NCBI RefSeq assembly: GCF_014164585.1
Contig: NZ_JACJFM010000003.1
Span: 100,397-164,396, forward strand
Direction: 5' to 3'
DNA: 64,000 bases
Source: Oceanospirillum sediminis
Lineage (GTDB): Bacteria > Pseudomonadota > Gammaproteobacteria > Pseudomonadales > Halomonadaceae
Below, in pieces: positions 8,969 to 17,904 of this stretch. The position numbers and the translations under genes were made by a program. Within the stretch, counting starts at the first letter, position 1; each line of letters starts with the position of its first letter. Under the pieces are notes generated by a model. That model did no database searches, was not told the origin of the DNA, and worked only from the letters and a program-made list of their open reading frames with translations.

Positions 8969-10101
8969 TGGCAAAGGAAAATGAAGACGGGCAGGAGAAA
9001 ACCGAAGAACCCACCGCCAAACGGCTAGAGGAAGCCCGGAAAAAAGGAGATATTCCCAGATCAAAAGATCTTAATACCATGTTGTTAACGCTGGTCGCAG
9101 CCGGGTCTCTGCTTGTTTTTGGTCCTGGAATTGCTGATGTTATTCTGGATATCTTTCATTATAATTTTTCCATTAACCGAGAAGATATTTTTGATACGCA
9201 GGGGATGTTCAGGCATCTGACACAGTCCGTTAAAGAAGCTATTCTGGGGTTATTGCCTATGATGGCTGTTCTGGTGCTAGCTGCATTGATTGCTCCGATT
9301 TCTTTAGGCGGATGGAATTTCAGTACTGAAGCGCTGACTCCGAAGTTTAGTCGTTTAAATCCCATTGAAGGTATTAAAAGACTTTTCTCTCTGAACTCTC
9401 TGGTTGAACTCGTAAAGTCGATAGGCAAGGTCGCTGTTGTCGGAGTCTCTGCCTATCTGGTGTTTCATGCCTATAAATTAGAGTTGCCATCTCTTTCCTG
9501 GATGGCTCCTGAGTTTGCCTTTGGTAGGATGGTAGAAATTCTGGCCTGGGTCGCTATCTGGATTAGTAGCTCGCTTATTCTGATTGTGTTAATTGATGTG
9601 CCATTTCAGCTCTATCAACATAATGAGAAAATGAAAATGACCCTTCAGGAAGTCAAGGATGAGATGAAAAATACTGAAGGTAAACCTGAAGTTAAAGGGC
9701 GAATCAGACAGTTGCAACGTGAGATGGCGAACCGTCGAATGATGTCTGATGTTCCTCAGGCAGATGTCGTGATTACCAACCCGACTCATTTTGCTGTAGC
9801 TCTGAAATATGAAGATGGACAGATGGGGGCTCCGGAGTTACTTGCTAAAGGTGGGGATGAAGTCGCATTTAAAATCAGAGAGATTGCTGATGCTAACGAT
9901 ATACCTGTATTGCAAATTCCCCCACTTTCCAGGGCGATTTATTACAGTACTGAAATAGGTGAATCAATACCTGAAGGTCTGTATATGGCCGTTGCTCAGG
10001 TGCTGGCTTATGTTTATCAGTTGAAGCAGTCCTCTAAGGGTAAGGCTTCGCACCCGGGGAAAGCTCCGTCGCCTGATATCCCGGATGAGTACAAAAAGTA
10101 A
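8968..10101 (+). CDS. flhB: Flagellar export switch protein FlhB
   Basis: A 377-residue export-gate protein that switches substrate specificity from rod/hook to filament after autocleavage. The N-terminus 'DGQEKTEEPTAKRLEEARKKG' (first part) is the family signature, four membrane helices follow, and the cytoplasmic domain contains the autocleavage site NPTH within 'ADVVITNPTHFAVALKYE' at about residue 270. The tail is Lys/Pro-rich. A separate short FlhB-like protein lacking the NPTH site is encoded at 22209-22532. Confidence 0.97.
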   Translation: MAKENEDGQEKTEEPTAKRLEEARKKGDIPRSKDLNTMLLTLVAAGSLLVFGPGIADVILDIFHYNFSINREDIFDTQGMFRHLTQSVKEAILGLLPMMAVLVLAALIAPISLGGWNFSTEALTPKFSRLNPIEGIKRLFSLNSLVELVKSIGKVAVVGVSAYLVFHAYKLELPSLSWMAPEFAFGRMVEILAWVAIWISSSLILIVLIDVPFQLYQHNEKMKMTLQEVKDEMKNTEGKPEVKGRIRQLQREMANRRMMSDVPQADVVITNPTHFAVALKYEDGQMGAPELLAKGGDEVAFKIREIADANDIPVLQIPPLSRAIYYSTEIGESIPEGLYMAVAQVLAYVYQLKQSSKGKASHPGKAPSPDIPDEYKK

Positions 10102-10195
10102 AATAAATTAAGCAGTTGCTAACAACTATGCCTGATATAGTATTGTTGGTAGCATTAGCATTAATACGATTAATCGCTGCCAGAGCAAGGGCAAA

Positions 10196-12316
10196 ATGGA
10201 AAAGACAGAAGTTTTCAACAAAATACGGAGTTTCCCTTATAGTGGGCTGGGGATTCCTGTACTGATCCTTGTGCTATTGGGCATGATGACTTTGCCCATG
10301 CCTGTTTTTCTGTTGGACCTTTTATTTACCTTTAATATCGCTTTATCAATCATTATTCTGCTAGTGGCTGTATATTCATTGCGGCCGCTGGATTTTGCTG
10401 TTTTTCCAACCATTCTTCTGGTTGCGACACTGCTAAGGCTGGCACTTAATGTAGCCTCAACACGTATTGTACTTCTGAATGGCCACGAAGGTGGTGATGC
10501 TGCCGGTAAGGTTATTGAGGCTTTCGGAGCTGTTCTGATTGGCGGTAATTACGTTGTTGGTCTGGTCGTATTCCTGATTCTGATGATTATTAACTTTGTT
10601 GTGATCACTAAGGGTGCAGGTCGAATATCTGAAGTAAGCGCTCGTTTTACACTGGATGCGATGCCCGGTAAACAGATGGCTATTGATGCCGACCTCAATG
10701 CGGGGCTGATTGATCAGGATGAAGCTAAAAAACGTCGTGAAGATGTGGCTAATGAGGCTGACTTTTACGGGGCTATGGATGGTGCCAGTAAGTTTGTCCG
10801 GGGTGATGCCGTTGCAGGTATTCTTATTCTGGTTATTAACGTTATTGGTGGTTTAGGCATCGGTATGATGCAGCATTCTCTGGAGTTTTCAGATGCTCTG
10901 GAGAAATATGTATTGTTGACGATAGGTGATGGCCTGGTCGCTCAGATTCCATCGTTATTACTTTCTGTTGCTGCCGCCATCATGGTGACACGTGTGAACA
11001 GTTCAGAAAGCATCGGTCAGCAGGTTACCGGACAGATGTTTGCTTCCCCCCAGGCATTGCTTGTTACTGCGGTAATTATGGTTGTGCTGGGTGTTATTCC
11101 GGGAATGCCGCATGTGGTTTTCCTGAGTCTGGCCGCAATCGCTGGTGGTGGTGCCTGGGCAATCAATTACTTCGGCGAAAAGAAAAAAGCGGAAGAAAGA
11201 GAAGAGAAGAAAAAGCAAGAGATGGAAATGCCTTTGCCTGATGCTGAAACTGTGAATCAGAAAGAGCTGGGCTGGGGTGATGTGCCTATGGTTGATTTGT
11301 TAGGGCTTGAGGTGGGTTACAGGCTCATTCCTCTGGTTGATAAAAACCAGGGGGGACAGCTTTTAGGGCGAATTAAAGGTATCAGAAAGAAATTGTCGCA
11401 AGAGTTGGGTTTTCTGGTACCTTCTGTTCATATACGGGATAATCTGGAGCTTTCGCCAACAGCGTATCGTATTTTACTTAAAGGTGTTGTTGTTGCTGAA
11501 GCTGAAGTTTATCCTGACCGGGAAATGGCAATTAATCCTGGGCAAGTTTTTGGTGAGGTGCCAGGCATCGCTGGTAAAGATCCCGCGTTCGGGCTGGACG
11601 CTATCTGGGTTGAAGCCCAGGATCGGGATGAAGCTCAGGCTTTAGGTTACACTGTTGTTGACTCCAGTACTGTTGTTGCTACTCAGCTGAATCAGATTAT
11701 GCAGAATTATGCCCATGAGCTTATAGGGCATGATGATATTCAGCATCTTATGGATGGATTATCAAGAGGTTCTCCTAAGCTTTCTGAGCAGTTAGTGCCA
11801 GATAGTCTTTCGTTGAATCAGTTGCTGAAAATTATCCAGAATCTGTTGCAGGAAAGTGTGTCTATCCGTGATTTTCGAACCATTGCTCAGGCTTTGGTAG
11901 AGACAGCCCAGTCAACTCGGGATATTGGTCAGCTGACGTCTGCTGTGCGTGTTGCACTATCCCGGTCAATTGTTCAGTCTATTTGTGGTCCCGGGGTTGA
12001 TTTGCCTGTTATTACATTAGAGCCACAATTGGAACAGGTTTTGCTACAATCAGTACAGCAGGCGGCCCAGTCAAATGTTGAAGATAATCTTGTGCTGGAG
12101 CCTGCTATGGCAGAGCGTTTACAGCAATCGCTGGCTGAGGTTGCACAGCAACAGGAAATGATGGGGAATCCGGCAGTGCTGGTGGTTGCCGCTCCTATAC
12201 GGCAGGTGCTTGCCCGTTTTGTTCGCTATAGTGCTCAACCGGTCCATGTGCTGTCGTACCAGGAGATTCCTGACAATAAACAAATTACTATTGTGGCTAC
12301 GGTTGGACAACAATAA
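10196..12316 (+). CDS. flhA: Flagellar export gate protein FlhA
   Basis: A 706-residue nonameric export gate component. About eight membrane helices occupy residues 20-310, with the FHIPEP signature region 'TRFTLDAMPGKQMAIDADL'-like sequence (here 'SARFTLDAMPGKQMAID') in the cytoplasmic loop, followed by 'VFLILMIINFVVITKGAGR'. A charged KKK/EE linker (about 330-345) leads to the cytoplasmic export-chaperone docking domain. A 94-bp gap without a gene separates it from flhB, unusual in an otherwise tightly packed run and a possible promoter position. Confidence 0.97.
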   Translation: MEKTEVFNKIRSFPYSGLGIPVLILVLLGMMTLPMPVFLLDLLFTFNIALSIIILLVAVYSLRPLDFAVFPTILLVATLLRLALNVASTRIVLLNGHEGGDAAGKVIEAFGAVLIGGNYVVGLVVFLILMIINFVVITKGAGRISEVSARFTLDAMPGKQMAIDADLNAGLIDQDEAKKRREDVANEADFYGAMDGASKFVRGDAVAGILILVINVIGGLGIGMMQHSLEFSDALEKYVLLTIGDGLVAQIPSLLLSVAAAIMVTRVNSSESIGQQVTGQMFASPQALLVTAVIMVVLGVIPGMPHVVFLSLAAIAGGGAWAINYFGEKKKAEEREEKKKQEMEMPLPDAETVNQKELGWGDVPMVDLLGLEVGYRLIPLVDKNQGGQLLGRIKGIRKKLSQELGFLVPSVHIRDNLELSPTAYRILLKGVVVAEAEVYPDREMAINPGQVFGEVPGIAGKDPAFGLDAIWVEAQDRDEAQALGYTVVDSSTVVATQLNQIMQNYAHELIGHDDIQHLMDGLSRGSPKLSEQLVPDSLSLNQLLKIIQNLLQESVSIRDFRTIAQALVETAQSTRDIGQLTSAVRVALSRSIVQSICGPGVDLPVITLEPQLEQVLLQSVQQAAQSNVEDNLVLEPAMAERLQQSLAEVAQQQEMMGNPAVLVVAAPIRQVLARFVRYSAQPVHVLSYQEIPDNKQITIVATVGQQ

Positions 12317-12373
12317 ACTTACTCGTAGTATGGGAATGTTTCGTAATGCCTGAATTGAAGGATATTGGATAGT

Positions 12374-13633
12374 ATGAAGGTCAAACGTTTTTTTGCTCCG
12401 GATATGCGCCAGGCGATGAAACTGGTACGGGAAGAGTTTGGCTCTGATGCTGCGATTTTATCGAACAATAAAGTTGCAGGTGGTGTTGAGATCGTTACTG
12501 CAGTGGACTATGACGCGAGTGTTCTGCGTCAGCCTGCCAGTGGTTTATCTGAAGATCAGCCTGATGCACTTACAGAGTCCCTGGCAGATGCTCTGGCAAA
12601 AGCCAGGGATGTTATTGATCAGGCTCAGGATGATTCAGGCATTGTCTCTGATGCCAGTGCCCAGCTTAAAAGGCAGAACCAGTCACTTTCACAGAGAGAT
12701 AATGCGGAAGCTATGGTAGGGGCTCTGGGCGGCACGCAGCGAAGAAGTGATGAAAGTGCAGCTATGAAGGCTATGCAATCTGAAATTCAGGGTTTACGGG
12801 AGTTACTCCGTGAGCAGATGAAAGAGTCTATGGCAGAGCGAAAGCCCGTTGAGGCAATGGTTCAGAAGAGGCTTAAGCGGATGGGGGCTTCAGAGGCCTT
12901 TATTCAGCGCATAATCAGTGCCATTGCTCTGGACGACAGTGCGCGTTTTGCTGATGCATGGAGTAAGGCTGTCGAGCAGTTACGTTCTGGTGTGATGTCC
13001 GGATCTTCAGATATTATTGAGCAGGGAGGAGTCGTTGCTTTTCTCGGCGCAACCGGAGCAGGTAAAACAACCGTAATAGGGAAACTGGCTGCGGACTATG
13101 TGTTGAAGCATGGTGCTGACAATATTGCTCTGGTGACAACAGACAGTTACCGTATTGCCGCATATGAGCAGTTAAGAACTTTTGGCAGAATACTGGGTGT
13201 GCCAGTCAGAGTCGTTGATGAAAGAAACCCGCTTGAAAGTGCTTTGAAAGCCCTGAAAAGCAAAGCACTCGTTTTAATTGATACTGCTGGGTTGAATAGC
13301 CATGACCCGGCTATGAATGATCAGTTCAGAATGCTTGAATCAGCATCAACGCGGATACGCAAGTATCTGGTTGTCAGTGCTACCAGTCAGGCCAGTGTGC
13401 TCCAGTCTTCTTATGATTTATATAAACCTCAGGGGCTGAATGGGTGCGTGGTGACTAAGCTGGATGAGGCGGTTAGTGGTGGTGAAGCTATGAGCCTGAT
13501 TGCTGATAATCGCTTACCTGTCACTTACATTTCAGAAGGTCAGAGAATACCAGATGACTTACGTAGTGGTGATAGTCACTACCTTGTGGGCAGAAGTCTT
13601 GAGTTGCTCGAAATGCAGGAAGCGGGTGATTGA
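12374..13633 (+). CDS. flhF: Signal-recognition-type GTPase FlhF (flagellar placement)
   Basis: A 419-residue SRP-family GTPase that directs polar placement of the flagellum. The N-terminal B domain (1-~150) starts 'MKVKRFFAPDMRQAMKLV'; the NG domains follow, with G1 'GATGAGKTTVIGKLAADY', G3 'DTAG' and G4 'TKLDEA'. The frame allows a TTG nine bases upstream but the ATG at 12374 matches the family start. FlhF normally acts opposite FlhG/FleN, whose gene is normally the next one; here fliA follows after only 20 bp. Confidence 0.95.
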   Translation: MKVKRFFAPDMRQAMKLVREEFGSDAAILSNNKVAGGVEIVTAVDYDASVLRQPASGLSEDQPDALTESLADALAKARDVIDQAQDDSGIVSDASAQLKRQNQSLSQRDNAEAMVGALGGTQRRSDESAAMKAMQSEIQGLRELLREQMKESMAERKPVEAMVQKRLKRMGASEAFIQRIISAIALDDSARFADAWSKAVEQLRSGVMSGSSDIIEQGGVVAFLGATGAGKTTVIGKLAADYVLKHGADNIALVTTDSYRIAAYEQLRTFGRILGVPVRVVDERNPLESALKALKSKALVLIDTAGLNSHDPAMNDQFRMLESASTRIRKYLVVSATSQASVLQSSYDLYKPQGLNGCVVTKLDEAVSGGEAMSLIADNRLPVTYISEGQRIPDDLRSGDSHYLVGRSLELLEMQEAGD

Positions 13634-13653
13634 TTATTGGGGGGCACTAGTTT

Positions 13654-14382
13654 ATGGCTCTGGTAATGATGAACTCTGGGATGTATAACTCCCAGAATGA
13701 GCGAAGCAACCTGGTAGAGAAGCATGCCGGGCTGGTTAAAAAGGTAGCTCAGCATTTGATGGGCCGCTTGCCATCCAGTGTCCTTCTGGATGATTTAATT
13801 CAGGCTGGCATGATTGGTTTGATTGAAGCTGCACAGAAGTTTGATGGTTCTAAAGGTGCCAGTTTTGAGACTTATGCCTCGATACGTATACGAGGGGCTA
13901 TGCTTGATGAAGTTCGTCGGTATGATTGGGCTCCAAGGTCTGTACATAGAAACAGTCGACGAGTCAGTGATGCGATTAAGGCTGTCGAGTCTCGCACAGG
14001 CAGAGATGCCAGGGATAAAGAAGTGGCTGAAGAGCTGGGAGTCAGTCTGGACGAATATAATGGATATCTTCAGGATTCAGCTGGCACTAAACTTTTTAGT
14101 TTTGATGAGATTACAAATCAGGAAGATAACAGCTTTGATATTCCTGATTCAGAATCTGAAGAGCCTTTTGAATCGGTAGAGGGGCATGCGTTTCAGGGGG
14201 CTCTGGCTGGTGCTATTTCTGAATTGCCAGAGAGAGAACAGACGGTTCTGGCTCTGTATTATACTGAGGGTATGAACCTTAAGGAAATTGGGGCTGTTTT
14301 GTCTGTTAGTGAATCAAGAGTCAGTCAGATTCACAGTCAGGCCGCTCTGAGGCTGAGAAGTCGATTGAGTGAGTGGAAATAA
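13654..14382 (+). CDS. fliA: Flagellar sigma factor FliA (sigma-28)
   Basis: A 242-residue sigma-28 that transcribes late flagellar and chemotaxis genes and is normally held by FlgM. Region 2 ('LVKKVAQHLMGRLPSSVLLDDL...GMIGL', 'ASFETYASIRIRGAMLDEVRR'), region 3 ('DWAPRSVHRNSRRVSDAI') and region 4 helix-turn-helix ('LPEREQTVLALYYTEGMN', 'LKEIGAVLSVSESRVSQIH') are all visible in order. A GGGGG-like ribosome binding site lies in the 20-bp gap after flhF. flgM is not in the window. Confidence 0.97.
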   Translation: MALVMMNSGMYNSQNERSNLVEKHAGLVKKVAQHLMGRLPSSVLLDDLIQAGMIGLIEAAQKFDGSKGASFETYASIRIRGAMLDEVRRYDWAPRSVHRNSRRVSDAIKAVESRTGRDARDKEVAEELGVSLDEYNGYLQDSAGTKLFSFDEITNQEDNSFDIPDSESEEPFESVEGHAFQGALAGAISELPEREQTVLALYYTEGMNLKEIGAVLSVSESRVSQIHSQAALRLRSRLSEWK

Positions 14383-14453
14383 TTATTTTAACTCTTTGAT
14401 ATATACATATTTGTAGTATTCTAGTAGTGGCAAATAGGTGAGTGGAGGTTGCC

Positions 14454-14843
14454 TTGGATAAGAATATGAAAATTCTCATTGTGGATGATTTTTCCACGAT
14501 GAGAAGAATTGTGAAAAACCTGTTACGTGATCTTGGTTTCACCAATACACATGAAGCAGATGATGGCCTGACGGCTTTGCCAATGCTGGAGACCGGTAAT
14601 TTTGATTTTCTGGTAACTGATTGGAATATGCCCGGGATGACAGGATTTGATTTGCTGAAAACCTGCAGAGCAGATCCTAAACTTAAGGATATACCGATTT
14701 TGATGGTGACTGCTGAAGCTAAACGTGAGCAGATTGTTGCTGCGGCTCAGGCAGGTGTGAACGGGTATATCGTTAAGCCGTTTACTGCAGCAGTGTTGAA
14801 AGAAAAGATCGATAAAATCTTTGAACGTCTTGAGCAGAAATAA
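14454..14843 (+). CDS. cheY: Chemotaxis response regulator CheY
   Basis: A single receiver domain of 129 residues that, when phosphorylated by CheA, binds FliM to change motor rotation. The acidic pocket (DD at about 11-12), phospho-acceptor D56 in '[10 protein letters not shown]', T in '[10 protein letters not shown]' and K in 'VKPFTAA' are all present. I chose the TTG at 14454 because GGAGG lies five bases before it, while the ATG at 14466 is about 17 bases from that site; the TTG gives an N-terminus like Vibrio CheY. A GTG at 14442 is also in frame but overlaps the ribosome binding site. Confidence 0.95.
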   Translation: MDKNMKILIVDDFSTMRRIVKNLLRDLGFTNTHEADDGLTALPMLETGNFDFLVTDWNMPGMTGFDLLKTCRADPKLKDIPILMVTAEAKREQIVAAAQAGVNGYIVKPFTAAVLKEKIDKIFERLEQK

Positions 14844-14900
14844 AGTTCAGTTTCTGATTTGCGGGTAGACAGATATTCATTTAAATAAAGGTTTCTGGTT

Positions 14901-15686
14901 ATGGCTCTGAATAGCCCGGGTGAGCAAACAAGTGAATTTGAACAAATTCTCAAGGAAAGTACTTCTGAACTTATCCAGAAGGTTGAAAGTGGAAACCTTT
15001 CTGATGCGGTGAATCTGATTCAGCGCATCAATGATGAAAGAAACCGCAATTTATATCTGGAAGTTGGACGACTTACTCGCGCCTTGCATGATGCCATCAC
15101 TAATTTTCATATTGATGTTGGGGTTGCAAGCCCGGCTACAGAAGAGATGTCTAAAATGGCAAATGCAACCGACAGGTTGAATTATGTTATTAAAATGACA
15201 CAAGATGCTGCAAATCAGACAATGGATAAGGTTGATGAGAGTGCTCCTGTTGCCGATCGTCTAAGAGATCAGGCCGGGGCGCTCAGGAAGGACTGGGCTA
15301 GACTGGTGCGCAGGGAAATGAAGCCAGAAGAGTTCCGGGAGCTCTATCGCCGTATTGATGATTTTTTAAGAGAGACTGAAGAGCAGTCTGATTCCCTGTC
15401 TGGAAATTTTAATGAGATTATTCTGGCTCAGGGCTATCAGGATCTGACAGGGCAGGTTCTTGTAAAAGTAATCAGCCTAGTTCAGGAGATAGAAGAAAAC
15501 CTGGTTAACCTGGTATGTATGGCTGGCCAGGTCGATAAAATTTCTGGCATTACTCATGATGACAGTGACCGGGAAAAACCAGAAGCTCATGCTCCTGAAG
15601 GGCCAATCATTAACGCTGAAGAACGCGTGGATGTGGTTTCAGGTCAGGATGAAGTTGATGACTTGCTATCCAGCCTTGGTTTTTAA
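14901..15686 (+). CDS. cheZ: CheY-phosphate phosphatase CheZ
   Basis: A 261-residue homodimeric phosphatase that ends the CheY-P signal. The central long helices carry the catalytic signature 'ILAQGYQDLTGQVLVKVI' with the Gln that positions water. The C-terminal ~15 residues ('EVDDLLSSLGF') form the conserved CheY-binding helix after an acidic flexible linker. It lies directly between cheY and cheA, the polar-flagellate order. Confidence 0.96.
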   Translation: MALNSPGEQTSEFEQILKESTSELIQKVESGNLSDAVNLIQRINDERNRNLYLEVGRLTRALHDAITNFHIDVGVASPATEEMSKMANATDRLNYVIKMTQDAANQTMDKVDESAPVADRLRDQAGALRKDWARLVRREMKPEEFRELYRRIDDFLRETEEQSDSLSGNFNEIILAQGYQDLTGQVLVKVISLVQEIEENLVNLVCMAGQVDKISGITHDDSDREKPEAHAPEGPIINAEERVDVVSGQDEVDDLLSSLGF

Positions 15687-15698
15687 GGAGAGTTATGG

Positions 15699-17882
15699 AT
15701 GAGCTTTGATGTCGATCAGGATATTTTACAGGACTTCTTGATTGAAGCTGGAGAAATCCTGGAACAACTGTCTGAGCAATTAGTTGACCTGGAACAGTCA
15801 CCTGATGATCCGGATCTGTTAAATGCTATTTTTCGTGGCTTTCATACCGTAAAAGGCGGTGCAGGTTTCCTCCAGCTTACACCTCTGGTTGATTGTTGCC
15901 ACGTAGCTGAGAACGTATTTGATACTTTACGTAAACACCAGAGGCAGGTTACTCCTGAGCTGATGGATGTTGTGTTAAGTGCTCTGGACACTGTCAATGA
16001 AATGTTTGACGAGGTTCGCTCGGGACAAATGCCAGATCCGGCTGAAACCGAATTATTGAATCAGCTGGAATACTATGCGCAGCCAGAAAGCGAAGCTGGA
16101 GAGCCTCCTGTTTCTGCTGGAGCTGATATTACTGAACCTCCTGCGGCTCCTGTTGAAGAGTCGGTGGTTCCAGAGCCTCCGGTTGCTGCTGTTAATGATG
16201 CCGAAGGTGATATTACAGATGCTGAGTTCGAATCTCTTCTGGATGCTCTGCAAGGGGAGGGTGGACCCCCTTCAACCCCGGCGACTGCATCCGATCCGGT
16301 CAGTACTTCTGGAGATGTGCCTGCTTCTGGTGGTGATGATATCACAGAAGAAGAGTTTGAGGCCCTTTTAGACCAGCTGCATGGTGCGGGACAGTCTCCT
16401 ACATCTGTTGAAAATGAGAATACCCCTCCTGCAGCTCAGTCGTCAGCTGGTGTTGCCGGTGCATCTGGTGGTGATGATCTTATCACTGATGATGAGTTTG
16501 AAGCCTTGCTTGATGAACTGCATGGTTCTGGCGGTGCTCCTGTGCAAAAGTCAGAGCCTTCAGTTCCGACCGCTCCTGCCGTCAGTAAATCACCTGAGCC
16601 GCAAAAAGCAGCTCCTGCTGAAGTCGCTTCGACACCTGCTACTCCCTCGCCTGCCAGGCCTGCAGCAGAAAAGAAAGTTGTGGCGAAAAAGGATGCAGCG
16701 GCTCCTGCTGCTGAGGCGACAGTGCGGGTAGATACCAGCCGTCTTGACGATATTATGAATATGGTTGGTGAGCTGGTTCTTGTGCGAAACAGGCTGGTAC
16801 GCCTGGGTGGAGAGAGTTCTGATTCTGAGTTAGCAAAAGCGGTTTCCAACCTGGATGTTGTCACCGCAGACCTCCAGACTTCTGTTATGAAGACCCGGAT
16901 GCAGCCAATTAAAAAGGTTTTTGGCCGTTTCCCAAGGGTTGTGCGGGATCTGTCTCGTAAACTGAAGAAAGAAATTAATTTGCGTTTGATCGGTGAAGAT
17001 ACCGATTTGGATAAAAACCTGGTTGAAGCTCTGGCAGACCCTCTTATTCACCTGGTGCGAAACGCGGTTGATCATGGTGTGGAGCTACCTGATCTACGGG
17101 AACAAAAAGGTAAGCCCAGAGTGGGTGAGGTTGTCCTTGCTGCAGAGCAGGAAGGTGATCATATTCTGCTGACTATTACGGATGATGGTGCCGGCATGAA
17201 TCCGGATGTACTACGTAGGAAGGCGGTAGAGAAAAATTTGCTGGACCAGGATGCAGCTGATCGTTTATCTGATCAGGAAGCGTTTAATCTTATTTTTGCA
17301 GCAGGCTTATCCACTAAAGAGCAGATTTCGGATGTTTCTGGCCGTGGTGTGGGCATGGATGTTGTAAAAACTAAGATCTCGCAGCTGAATGGTACAATTA
17401 ATGTCTGGTCCGAAGAGGGTAAAGGTTCCAGAATTATTATTAAGGTACCTTTGACTCTGGCTATTATGCCGACTCTGATGATTATGTTGGGAGACCAGAC
17501 ATTTGCCTTACCTCTGGTGAATGTGAATGAAATCTTCCAACTGGATATTTCCAGGGCAAATATCGTTGATGGTCAGGAAGTTCTGGTTATCAGAGAGAAA
17601 ACCTTACCATTGTTTTATCTGAAGGAATGGCTTGTTCCTGGTGCAGATGTCAGCAGAGATCTTAAAAGCGGGCATGTTGTTGTTGTGTCTGTAGGGACTC
17701 AGAAAGTGGGCTTTGTTGTTGATCAGCTGATTGGTCAGGAAGAAGTGGTGATTAAGCCTCTTGGTGATATGCTGCATGGAACGCCGGGTATGGCAGGTGC
17801 AACTATTACAGGGGATGGCCGTATTGCTTTGATTCTGGATATTCCGGGCATGCTTAAGCACTACGCCAGTTCAACCCGATAA
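15699..17882 (+). CDS. cheA: Chemotaxis histidine kinase CheA
   Basis: A 727-residue kinase. Order of parts: P1 Hpt domain with phosphorylated H49 in 'FRGFHTVKGGAGF'; a long Pro/Ala-rich linker (about 125-340) with three copies of a DEFEALLDELHG-like acidic helix at about residues 170, 213 and 259; P3 dimerisation ('DDIMNMVGELVLVRNRL'); P4 ATPase ('HLVRNAVDHGVE', 'DDGAGMN', 'GRGVGMDVV'); and P5 CheW-like regulatory domain. I do not see an obvious conventional P2 domain. In polar Vibrio CheA a linker segment binds ParP, so the repeats may serve the ParP encoded at 19911; that is inference. Confidence 0.96.
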   Translation: MSFDVDQDILQDFLIEAGEILEQLSEQLVDLEQSPDDPDLLNAIFRGFHTVKGGAGFLQLTPLVDCCHVAENVFDTLRKHQRQVTPELMDVVLSALDTVNEMFDEVRSGQMPDPAETELLNQLEYYAQPESEAGEPPVSAGADITEPPAAPVEESVVPEPPVAAVNDAEGDITDAEFESLLDALQGEGGPPSTPATASDPVSTSGDVPASGGDDITEEEFEALLDQLHGAGQSPTSVENENTPPAAQSSAGVAGASGGDDLITDDEFEALLDELHGSGGAPVQKSEPSVPTAPAVSKSPEPQKAAPAEVASTPATPSPARPAAEKKVVAKKDAAAPAAEATVRVDTSRLDDIMNMVGELVLVRNRLVRLGGESSDSELAKAVSNLDVVTADLQTSVMKTRMQPIKKVFGRFPRVVRDLSRKLKKEINLRLIGEDTDLDKNLVEALADPLIHLVRNAVDHGVELPDLREQKGKPRVGEVVLAAEQEGDHILLTITDDGAGMNPDVLRRKAVEKNLLDQDAADRLSDQEAFNLIFAAGLSTKEQISDVSGRGVGMDVVKTKISQLNGTINVWSEEGKGSRIIIKVPLTLAIMPTLMIMLGDQTFALPLVNVNEIFQLDISRANIVDGQEVLVIREKTLPLFYLKEWLVPGADVSRDLKSGHVVVVSVGTQKVGFVVDQLIGQEEVVIKPLGDMLHGTPGMAGATITGDGRIALILDIPGMLKHYASSTR

Positions 17883-17904
17883 TATACCGGTTTAAGGATT
17901 TTAT

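Noticed and set aside
10102-10195. Possible sigma-54 promoter in the flhB-flhA gap (TGGTAGC...AGCATT)
   Set aside because: The GG and GC elements are 8 rather than 10 bases apart, which does not fit the -24/-12 spacing; no other match was found in the gap.
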